Shown here piece after piece: positions 1-4,635 of a stretch of DNA of 5,917 nt (positions are counted from its first letter, which is position 1; every line of letters starts with the position of its first letter). Location of the stretch: contig LGFB01000091.1 of the NCBI GenBank assembly GCA_001508835.1, positions 1 to 5,917 on the forward strand, read 5' to 3'. The position numbers and the translations under genes were made by a program. The notes beneath the pieces are model-generated. The model saw only the letters and a list, made by a program, of their open reading frames with translations, searched no databases and had not been told where the DNA came from. The DNA comes from a bacterium 42_11 (GTDB lineage Bacteria; Synergistota; GBS-1).

Positions 1-364
1 TGAAGGCCAAGGCCTCACCAGTTGCAACAGCGATCAAGGAGATAACGAAGTTCCATGCGGCTAAAAAGCCCAGCATTTTCCCTAATCCCAAAGCGGCATA
101 GTTATACGTTCCGCCCGCAAAAGGCAAAGCCGCACCCATCTCAGCATAAAGAAGCGACGGATAAAGGCTTAAGGCGAAGGCAACAAGCGTAGCCAATATT
201 ATGGTGGGTCCAAGCCACCCCACCGCATTGCTTCCGACCGTAAAAAGACCAACGCCGATAACCGTCCCAGCGGTAATCGTAACCGCTTCCTTCAACCCTA
301 AGGCACGAACCATTCCCTTATCAAGCTCAACAGAGTTTGTCCCCTCATGCTCGTTAACAGGCAT
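1..364 (-). CDS. APC-superfamily amino-acid permease, N-terminal part (cut by window edge)
   Basis: This is an integral membrane transporter that probably carries an amino acid or polyamine by proton symport or by exchange; the substrate cannot be read from this part. 121 residues are visible from ATG at 364, and the rest lies left of the window. After a short hydrophilic N-terminus, the first membrane segment (about residues 24-46) holds the family's unwound substrate-binding motif, seen as GTVIGVGLF at 33-41. A second hydrophobic segment spans about 52-75 and leads into the conserved loop YAEMGAALPFAGGTYNYA (73-90). A third segment begins near 97. The start is fixed by GGAGGTGG (373-380 on the complementary strand), 8 nt before the ATG. 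It lies 30 nt downstream of dapF on the same strand, so the two are probably cotranscribed, which hints at but does not show a role in lysine or related amino-acid handling. Family is confident; substrate is unknown. Confidence 0.9.
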   Translation of the reverse strand, partial: MPVNEHEGTNSVELDKGMVRALGLKEAVTITAGTVIGVGLFTVGSNAVGWLGPTIILATLVAFALSLYPSLLYAEMGAALPFAGGTYNYAALGLGKMLGFLAAWNFVISLIAVATGEALAF

Positions 365-372
365 TCCTTATG

Positions 373-380
373 CCACCTCC
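373..380 (-). promoter_or_regulatory. Ribosome-binding site of the APC permease
   Basis: Reads GGAGGTGG on the minus strand, 8 nt before the ATG at 364. It is a near-complete match to the anti-Shine-Dalgarno sequence and fixes the permease start inside the short gap after dapF. Confidence 0.8.
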
Positions 381-394
381 ATTTTGTAAGATGG

Positions 395-1234
395 TTAATC
401 TTCCTTTAATGCATCGGGCATTATATAACCCCTTGCAACAACCCGGGCATCCCCCTCTAAGTAAACATCCTTTACCGCATCCTCTTCAATCCGGAAATCC
501 ACCTTAAGAACCCCACCTTTAACCCTTACGGCTATGGGAGGCTTAACCCCGTAAAGAAGCGATGTTATAAGCGCGGATGCAATAGAGCCTGTCCCACAAG
601 CCCAAGTCTCATCTTCAACGCCCCTTTCATAGGTTCTAACCATTATCTCGCCTTCCGAAAGGACCTTCGCAAAGTTCACGTTGGTCCCCTTCGGGAAGAC
701 ATCGAAGGCATACCTAACCTTTTTAGCGTTAGAGATGAGCTCCCCATAGGGCATGGTATTCACATCATCTTTAAATATCACAGTATGGGGAACACCGACA
801 AGCGCAAAGTGGTACTCTACCTTTCCAAAGCCGAAATCATGCTCCCTTTTAAGCTCCACACCCTTAAGGCTAAGGTCAAAGAACTTAACGCGCACATCCT
901 CTCCCCTTATCTCAGCCTCACAAAGTCCCGATAGGGTTTCAAACTTCATATCCTGAGGAGCAGCACCTACAAGATAGGCAAACTTGGCTATACAGCGAGC
1001 ACCGTTTCCACACATCTCTCCTTCACTTCCATCGGAGTTAAAATATCTCATTCTAAAATGGGCAAGCTCTGACCTTTCGAGAAGCATCAAACCATCAGCA
1101 CCAATAGACTTTCTTCTTCTGCACACAAGACTAACAAACCTACCCAGATCAACGCCGCTTAATATGCCGTCCCTATTGTCTATCACTATGAAATCGTTAC
1201 CGGCTCCGTTCATCTTATAAAAAGGAATCTCCAC
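395..1234 (-). CDS. dapF: Diaminopimelate epimerase
   Basis: Cytoplasmic, cofactor-independent enzyme that converts LL- to meso-diaminopimelate, the precursor of lysine and often of the peptidoglycan cross-link. From the GTG at 1234 it is 279 residues, close to the usual length of about 275. Visible hallmarks are the N-terminal MNGAGNDFIVID (8-19), the first catalytic cysteine Cys75 in NSDGSEGEMCGNGARC (66-81), VGVPH (146-150) and the second catalytic cysteine Cys213 in ETWACGTGS (209-217). All residues expected for the two-base mechanism are present. An in-frame TTG at 1339 would add 35 residues, but it lacks a ribosome-binding site and a strong promoter lies inside that stretch. The GTG has AAGGGGGGA 6 nt upstream and puts the protein in register with the family. 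It is followed 30 nt later by an amino-acid permease gene. Identity is very secure. Confidence 0.96.
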   Translation of the reverse strand: MEIPFYKMNGAGNDFIVIDNRDGILSGVDLGRFVSLVCRRRKSIGADGLMLLERSELAHFRMRYFNSDGSEGEMCGNGARCIAKFAYLVGAAPQDMKFETLSGLCEAEIRGEDVRVKFFDLSLKGVELKREHDFGFGKVEYHFALVGVPHTVIFKDDVNTMPYGELISNAKKVRYAFDVFPKGTNVNFAKVLSEGEIMVRTYERGVEDETWACGTGSIASALITSLLYGVKPPIAVRVKGGVLKVDFRIEEDAVKDVYLEGDARVVARGYIMPDALKED

Positions 1235-1240
1235 ATCGTA

Positions 1241-1250
1241 TCCCCCCTTA
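1241..1250 (-). promoter_or_regulatory. Ribosome-binding site that decides the dapF start
   Basis: TAAGGGGGGA on the minus strand sits 6 nt before GTG at 1234. With the promoter just upstream, it selects the 279-residue form of DapF over the longer TTG-started frame. Confidence 0.75.
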
Positions 1251-1267
1251 GGTAAGTCCTCATAGAA

Positions 1268-1296
1268 AGTATCGAACAACCAAGTGAAACTGTCAA
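1268..1296 (-). promoter_or_regulatory. Sigma-70-type promoter of dapF
   Basis: On the minus strand the sequence reads TTGACA (1291-1296), a 17-nt spacer, then GATACT (1268-1273). The -35 element is a perfect consensus match. The -10 element matches four of six positions, including the key second A and final T. Transcription would start near 1260, giving a leader of about 26 nt that contains the ribosome-binding site at 1241-1250 and ends at GTG 1234. The arrangement is internally consistent, so confidence is good for a prediction made by eye. Confidence 0.72.
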
Positions 1297-1343
1297 TACC
1301 CCTTTCCCCTCCAGAAGTAACCAACCGCGAGGCTCCCAAAATT

Positions 1344-1359
1344 TAGGGTAATAGCCCTA
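1344..1359. repeat. Small inverted repeat in the divergent control region
   Basis: TAGGG (1344-1348) and CCCTA (1355-1359) are perfect inverted arms separated by 6 nt. The site lies between the leftward dapF promoter and the candidate rightward promoter, where a regulator could bind. The arms are only 5 bp, so chance is a real possibility. It does not resemble any metal-regulator box I can recognise. Confidence 0.25.
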
Positions 1360-1381
1360 TAACGCGCTAACCAAATTAGTC

Positions 1382-1411
1382 TTTACCGGAAACAGTATAA
1401 AGCGACATAAT
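1382..1411 (+). promoter_or_regulatory. Candidate promoter for the rightward gene cluster
   Basis: TTTACC (1382-1387), an 18-nt spacer and CATAAT (1406-1411) match the sigma-70 consensus at four and five of six positions. A second -10-like TATAAA lies at 1396-1401 but has no convincing partner. The predicted start near 1418 leads into a purine-rich, mostly A leader (about 1414-1434) and a strong ribosome-binding site. Such a leader should be unstructured and well translated. This is a moderate prediction made by eye. Confidence 0.4.
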
Positions 1412-1430
1412 GGGAAAAAGAAAAAAAAGA

Positions 1431-1439
1431 AAGGGGGTG
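1431..1439 (+). promoter_or_regulatory. Ribosome-binding site of the repeat-protein gene
   Basis: AAGGGGGTG ends 7 nt before ATG at 1447 and follows a purine-rich leader. It supports this start over the out-of-frame ATG at 1410. Confidence 0.7.
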
Positions 1440-1446
1440 TGGCAAT

Positions 1447-1854
1447 ATGAGAAAGCTGATCATCTTAGGAACGTTAGCCTTCTTAGCCACAGCGTTAGCC
1501 TCAAACTGGGCATTCGCGGGCATGGGCTACTGGTTAGGAAATAGCTTTTATTACCACGATGATAACGGCATAACATCGAGAAGCTATATATTGGGAAACA
1601 GCGTATTCACCGACTGGAGCGACGGAACAAGCGCCGTAACGCGCCTGTTAGGAAACAGATTGATAACAGACTACAGTAATGGAGTCAGCGCAACGACAAC
1701 CCACCTTGGAAATCGCTACTACACCAATTACAGTAACGGCTTAAGCTCCGTAACCTACCGTCTTGGCAATTCCATCTTCACGGATTACAATAATGGCATG
1801 AGCATAACCATACGCCGTCTTGGGAACTCCTGGTTTACAGAGACTCTCTGGTGA
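1447..1854 (+). CDS. Secreted protein of 19-residue tandem repeats, unknown function
   Basis: I do not recognise a named family. The 135-residue product starts with a Sec signal peptide: basic MRK, a hydrophobic core (about 4-18) and a likely cut after WAFA at residue 24. There is no lipobox cysteine. The mature part is almost wholly repeats beginning LGN at residues 30, 49, 68, 87, 106 and 125: five full 19-residue units and an 11-residue partial one. The consensus is roughly LGNxxxTDYxNGxSxTxRx. Asp/Asn-Gly turns alternate with short stretches of alternating Ser/Thr and hydrophobic residues, which suggests paired beta-strands stacked into a roll or solenoid (inference). The mature chain is small, polar and cysteine-free, so it could act in the periplasm, at the surface or outside. 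Other short bacterial proteins have loosely similar GN...DG.S repeats, but relationship is not shown. It is first in a six-gene co-directional run. Confidence 0.85.
   Translation: MRKLIILGTLAFLATALASNWAFAGMGYWLGNSFYYHDDNGITSRSYILGNSVFTDWSDGTSAVTRLLGNRLITDYSNGVSATTTHLGNRYYTNYSNGLSSVTYRLGNSIFTDYNNGMSITIRRLGNSWFTETLW
1534..1851 (+). repeat. Tandem 57-bp coding repeats (19 residues each)
   Basis: Five complete in-frame units start at 1534, 1591, 1648, 1705 and 1762, and a partial unit starts at 1819. The period is exactly 57 bp with no insertions or deletions. At the DNA level the units differ widely, mostly at synonymous and surface positions: the opening LGN is written with ttagga, ttggga, cttgga, cttggc or cttggg starts. 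This points to old duplications kept by selection on the protein rather than recent slippage. Confidence 0.9.
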
Positions 1855-1863
1855 TGGGTGCGG

Positions 1864-1892
1864 GGGCTTGCGGTGGAGGCTACCGCAAGCCC
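1864..1892 (+). other. Perfect 11-bp hairpin after the repeat-protein gene
   Basis: GGGCTTGCGGT (1864-1874) pairs perfectly with ACCGCAAGCCC (1882-1892) around a 7-nt loop, GGAGGCT. It begins 9 nt after the repeat-protein stop codon. It is GC-rich and stable enough for an intrinsic terminator, but no T-tract follows on either strand, so a processing site, 3'-end stabiliser or attenuator is more likely. The loop holds GGAGG (1875-1879), complementary to CCTCC at 1894-1898, so a pseudoknot is possible. Confidence 0.8.
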
Positions 1893-1910
1893 TCCTCCCC
1901 GAAAGAGGAG
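1892..1910 (+). promoter_or_regulatory. Short stem that would cover the amidotransferase ribosome-binding site
   Basis: CTCCTC (1892-1897) is exactly complementary to GAGGAG (1905-1910), with a 7-nt loop CCCGAAA. GAGGAG is the Shine-Dalgarno site of the ATG at 1914, so this stem would hide it. It directly abuts the preceding 11-bp hairpin and competes with that hairpin's GGAGG loop for the same CCTCC. The pairing is seen in the sequence; a regulatory role is inference. Confidence 0.5.
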
Positions 1911-1913
1911 AAA

Positions 1914-2465
1914 ATGTGTGTTATGATATACAAGGAAGCGGGCGGAAAAATCCCCAATAAAGATATCTTAGAGAGGTGCTGGAATGCTAATCCCCACGGT
2001 GCTGGTATCGCTGTCGTCACAAGAGGCGGTGTTTTCTTCACAAAAGGGCTAATGACCTTCGAAGCGTTCCTGAAAAAACTAAAGGAGCTTGAGGAAAGCT
2101 TTGACCTCACCGAGCATAAAACGCTAATCCACTTCAGATACGGAACGAGCGGAGGAATAAGACCGGAAATGACTCACCCTTTCCCCGTAGAGGGAAACGA
2201 TATCGATTCGATGGAAGGCTGGGCAAAGGTGATCTTAGCTCACAATGGAGTGATTCGTGGTCTAGGAACACCAGAGGAGAGCGATACCTATCGGGTAGCC
2301 AAGTTTATAAGAAGGTTGAGAAAGAGAAAGCTGTCCTATGATGATATAGCCAAGATCCTCGAACTGAATAACGGAAGGTTTATACTCCTTTCTAACAGAT
2401 GGACGAAGTTAACGGGAAATTGGATTAAAAGATACGGCTACTACTTTTCAAACAACAAATTCTGA
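1914..2465 (+). CDS. Stand-alone class II (Ntn) glutamine amidotransferase
   Basis: A cytoplasmic N-terminal-nucleophile glutaminase domain with no synthetase domain attached. It should hydrolyse glutamine and pass ammonia to an unknown acceptor or partner. From ATG 1914 it is 183 residues and begins Met-Cys, so Met removal exposes the nucleophile Cys2. Class II landmarks follow in order: NPHGAGIAVV (26-35); LIHFRYGTSG (71-80), with the glutamine-binding Arg75 and HPF at 88-90; LAHNGVI (109-115), with the oxyanion-hole Asn-Gly; and ESDTYRVAKFI (122-132), with the conserved Asp. The layout resembles small amidotransferase-like proteins known from phages and scattered bacteria. In-frame starts at 1851 and 1854 would add 20-21 residues and bury the cysteine. 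They lie across a hairpin, and the GAGGAG site favours 1914, though a cleaved propeptide as in some PurF enzymes is not excluded. It lies 59 nt after the repeat-protein gene and 30 nt before the flavoprotein gene. Confidence 0.87.
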   Translation: MCVMIYKEAGGKIPNKDILERCWNANPHGAGIAVVTRGGVFFTKGLMTFEAFLKKLKELEESFDLTEHKTLIHFRYGTSGGIRPEMTHPFPVEGNDIDSMEGWAKVILAHNGVIRGLGTPEESDTYRVAKFIRRLRKRKLSYDDIAKILELNNGRFILLSNRWTKLTGNWIKRYGYYFSNNKF

Positions 2466-2481
2466 AGCTATCCATGGGCAG

Positions 2482-2489
2482 AGGAGGGG
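2482..2489 (+). promoter_or_regulatory. Ribosome-binding site of the flavoprotein gene
   Basis: AGGAGGGG ends 6 nt before ATG at 2496, in the 30-nt gap after the amidotransferase gene. No promoter or terminator is visible in that gap, which fits one transcript. Confidence 0.7.
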
Positions 2490-2495
2490 TAATAA

Positions 2496-3041
2496 ATGAA
2501 AGCTATCGGTATCGTGGGAAGCCCGAGAAAAAACAGCAATACCCAAATCCTGGTTGAAGCGATTTTGAAGGGTGCAGAGGAAAAGGGCATGGAAACGAAA
2601 CTCTTTAGATTAAATGAGATGAATATAAAGCCATGCCAGGGGTGCAACTTCTGTCAGGAAAATGGGATATGCAAGCAAAAAGACGATATGCAAAAGCTCT
2701 ATGAAGCCATCTCCACATGTGATACACTGGTCTTAGGCTCACCAATCTACATGAGCTATGTCACGGCTCAAACGAAGATATTTCTTGACAGACTTTATGC
2801 GCTTTTGAAAATAGGAGGGGAACCAAGAATCCCGCCGGGCAAAAAATGCGTCCTCGTATTTACCCAAGGCGGCGGAACGGACGGCAAAAAGATAATGGAA
2901 AATATAGCTCAAATCCTCAAAGGGGCCTTCAATATGGAAGTAAAGGCAATAGTTGGGGATAATAACTTAAACACCGAAGGAGAAGTGAGAAAAAGGAAAG
3001 AGCTACTTAAGGAGGCTTACAGCATCGGACAGGAGCTATGA
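2496..3041 (+). CDS. Isf-type iron-sulfur flavoprotein / NADPH-dependent FMN reductase family
   Basis: Cytoplasmic flavodoxin-fold redox protein of 181 residues, the normal length for the family. The FMN phosphate-binding loop GSPRKNSNT (8-16) follows the first beta-strand. GSPIYMSYVTAQTKIFLDRL (81-100) is the typical flavin-contacting segment, and TQGGGTDG (123-130) is a third flavin-side loop. Between them, Cys47, Cys50, Cys53 and Cys59 form a compact CX2CX2CX5C motif followed by KQKDDM, as in methanogen Isf proteins that hold one [4Fe-4S] cluster. The expected role is low-potential electron transfer or reduction of quinones, oxygen species or other small acceptors; the physiological partner is unknown. 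Some relatives keep similar cysteines without a proven cluster, so the cofactor is an inference. It lies 30 nt after the amidotransferase gene and 24 nt before the zinc-type binding protein, probably on the same transcript. Confidence 0.88.
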   Translation: MKAIGIVGSPRKNSNTQILVEAILKGAEEKGMETKLFRLNEMNIKPCQGCNFCQENGICKQKDDMQKLYEAISTCDTLVLGSPIYMSYVTAQTKIFLDRLYALLKIGGEPRIPPGKKCVLVFTQGGGTDGKKIMENIAQILKGAFNMEVKAIVGDNNLNTEGEVRKRKELLKEAYSIGQEL

Positions 3042-3049
3042 AGTAAAAT

Positions 3050-3056
3050 GGAGGAG
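3050..3056 (+). promoter_or_regulatory. Ribosome-binding site of the binding-protein gene
   Basis: GGAGGAG ends 9 nt before ATG at 3066 and lies wholly in the 24-nt gap after the flavoprotein gene. No Zur-like palindrome is visible beside it. Confidence 0.65.
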
Positions 3057-3065
3057 AAAAGATAA

Positions 3066-3911
3066 ATGAAGGGAAAGGTTGCTAACTTTATCTCGCTTAT
3101 GCTCTTTCTTTTAGCCCTTTCGAGGCTTTCTTTCGCCTCGACTATAGCGGTTAGCATCAATCCCTATTATCTCATGGTGAAAGAGATAGTCGGTGAAAAG
3201 GCAGAGGTTTTTCTCATCATCAAGCCGGGAGTAGACCCACATTCCTTCAGCCCCACGGTTAAAGACGTCAAGGCTATTTCAAGGGCAGACCTTATCATAG
3301 CTAACGGGCTTGGACTTGACGAGTTCTACCTGAGGGGTTACAAAAACGTGTTATACCTTGGCGAAAAGGTGCCCTCGGAGATTTTAGAAGGAGAAGACCA
3401 CCACGGGGTTAATCCCCATATATGGCTTTCACCAGACCTTTTGGCAAGGTATATCATACCCTCCATAGTAGAGGAGATTACAAAATTAGATAGGGCTAAC
3501 GATAGCTTTTACAAAGAGCGCGCAGAGAGGCTAATAAACTCGCTAAAGGATATATCCAAAAGGTTCGACGAACTTCTCCAAAGCAGAAGAAACTCGATGG
3601 TAGTTTTAGACCACCCTTCCTACTTTTATCTATTCAAAAAATATGGGATAAAAATCCTTTCGGCCGAGGAAGGCCATGGAAAGCAACCAACCATATCCCA
3701 CATAAAGAAGATCATCGAGGAAGCCCAAAAATCTAACCTCATAGGCATATTCGTTGGACCCCAGTTTAACAAATCGGCCATAGAGGTGATATCCAGAGAA
3801 CTCAAAAGGAGCTATCATATACTTGACCCCATTGGCATCGAAGCCAAAGGCATAACGGAACTATTTGAGAAAGCTTACAGGACCATATCGGAGGCCCTTG
3901 ATGAGGGATAA
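3066..3911 (+). CDS. znuA: Zinc/manganese ABC transporter substrate-binding protein (ZnuA-like)
   Basis: Periplasmic cluster A-I metal-binding protein that delivers Zn2+ (or Mn2+) to the permease and ATPase encoded just downstream. It has 281 residues. The N-terminus is a Sec signal peptide with a cut likely after SFA at residue 24. No lipobox cysteine is present, which favours a soluble protein in a diderm cell. The expected ligands are visible: His59 in GVDPHSFSPT, His118 in NPHIWLSPD, His183 in LDHPSYFYLFKKYG and Asp254 in ILDPIG. The fold's C-terminal signature EEGHGKQPTISHIKKIIEEA is at 201-220. The His-rich loop that marks many ZnuA proteins is reduced to about GEDHHG (109-114). Three His plus Asp fits zinc-type proteins, but manganese cannot be excluded. 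The GGAGGAG site supports the start. Its last 11 nt overlap the ATPase gene. Confidence 0.9.
   Translation: MKGKVANFISLMLFLLALSRLSFASTIAVSINPYYLMVKEIVGEKAEVFLIIKPGVDPHSFSPTVKDVKAISRADLIIANGLGLDEFYLRGYKNVLYLGEKVPSEILEGEDHHGVNPHIWLSPDLLARYIIPSIVEEITKLDRANDSFYKERAERLINSLKDISKRFDELLQSRRNSMVVLDHPSYFYLFKKYGIKILSAEEGHGKQPTISHIKKIIEEAQKSNLIGIFVGPQFNKSAIEVISRELKRSYHILDPIGIEAKGITELFEKAYRTISEALDEG
3890..3894 (+). promoter_or_regulatory. Ribosome-binding site that decides the znuC start
   Basis: GGAGG lies inside the end of znuA, 6 nt before ATG at 3901. It supports that start over the longer in-frame TTG at 3865 and places translation of the ATPase in an 11-nt overlap with its upstream partner. Confidence 0.7.
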
Positions 3912-4635
3912 AATAGCGATCGAAGTTAGGGATCTCTCGGTAAGCGTTGGCGAAACGGGGATACTGAAGAACATATCTTTTGAAATCCCCAAGGGAAGCT
4001 TCACGGGTATCATAGGCCCGAACGGCGCCGGTAAATCCACACTAATAAAGGCGATACTTGGACTAATTGAGTATAGGGGAACAGTGAGAGTCAACGGCAG
4101 AATTGGCTACGTTCCCCAGCTTTCATCTTTCAATAGAGAGTTTCCCATAAACGTTTATGACTTTGTCAGATTGCCCATAAGGAAGGAAAAAAACTGGAAG
4201 GAAAAAGTTGACATCGCTTTAGAGAAGGTAGGCCTGAAGGGTTTTGGGAATAGACTAATGGGGACCCTTTCCGGTGGAGAATTTCAGAGGGCATCCCTCG
4301 CGCGCGCCCTAATATCCAGACCCGATATACTAATCTTAGATGAACCTGAGGCCGGTATAGACGAGATGGGAAAGGCCAGATTTTATGACCTTCTTAATGA
4401 ACTCAAGGAAGAGGAAGGTATCACGATCCTTATGGCAAGCCACGATATTGGACTAATATTCGATAAGTGCGATAATGTAATGTGCTTAAACAAAACGCTT
4501 CACTGCCACAGCCCGATACACAGCGTCGATATTGAGGATATTAAGAGACTCTTTGGAGACTTCGACATATGGATACGCTCACGAGAACACTACGAAATCC
4601 TCCACAGGCCAAAGGAGAGGAATGGTAAAGTATGA
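3901..4635 (+). CDS. znuC: Zinc/manganese ABC transporter ATPase (ZnuC-like)
   Basis: Cytoplasmic ATPase that powers metal import with the adjacent permease. The protein has 244 residues from ATG 3901. All ABC motifs are intact: Walker A GPNGAGKST (39-47), Q-loop Gln73 in GYVPQ, signature LSGGE (123-127), Walker B ILILDEP (143-149) with catalytic Glu148, D-loop AGID (151-154) and switch His181 in MASHD. The tail has the metal-importer pattern CLNKTLHCH (195-203). DEPEAGID has Glu where many homologues have Thr after DEP, a minor variant. An in-frame TTG at 3865 would give 12 more residues wholly inside znuA, but GGAGG at 3890-3894 marks the ATG. It overlaps znuA by 11 nt and the permease gene by 4 nt (ATGA), which indicates translational coupling and fixed stoichiometry. 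Confidence 0.93.
   Translation: MRDKIAIEVRDLSVSVGETGILKNISFEIPKGSFTGIIGPNGAGKSTLIKAILGLIEYRGTVRVNGRIGYVPQLSSFNREFPINVYDFVRLPIRKEKNWKEKVDIALEKVGLKGFGNRLMGTLSGGEFQRASLARALISRPDILILDEPEAGIDEMGKARFYDLLNELKEEEGITILMASHDIGLIFDKCDNVMCLNKTLHCHSPIHSVDIEDIKRLFGDFDIWIRSREHYEILHRPKERNGKV

Noticed and set aside
201..389. Open frame opposite the permease start.
   Set aside because: It lies antisense to a well-supported membrane protein, has no ribosome-binding site of note and resembles no known protein.
753..1220. Two open frames on the plus strand opposite dapF.
   Set aside because: They are antisense to strongly conserved DapF motifs, with Ser/Pro/Leu-rich composition typical of reverse-complement reading.
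1235..1446. A possible lysine riboswitch ahead of dapF.
   Set aside because: The predicted dapF leader is only about 26 nt, far too short for that element, and no long paired structure was seen in the gap.
1534..1851. Treating the 57-bp periodicity as a CRISPR array or mobile repeat.
   Set aside because: The period is in frame with a signal-peptide-bearing gene, the copies differ at synonymous sites, and there is no repeat-spacer alternation.
1864..1892. Reading the hairpin as a normal rho-independent terminator.
   Set aside because: No run of T follows it on either strand, and the next gene starts 22 nt later on the same strand, so full termination here is unlikely.
1851..1913. Upstream in-frame starts (GTG 1851, ATG 1854) for the amidotransferase, which would overlap the repeat-protein stop codon.
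   Set aside because: The added 20-21 residues are encoded across a perfect hairpin, are Gly/Pro/Ser-rich without family similarity, and would bury the catalytic Cys2. The ATG at 1914 has GAGGAG just before it. A cleaved propeptide remains a remote option.
3865..3900. Longer znuC start at TTG.
   Set aside because: The extra 12 residues lie wholly in the znuA reading region, lack similarity to ABC ATPases, and a good ribosome-binding site points to ATG 3901.
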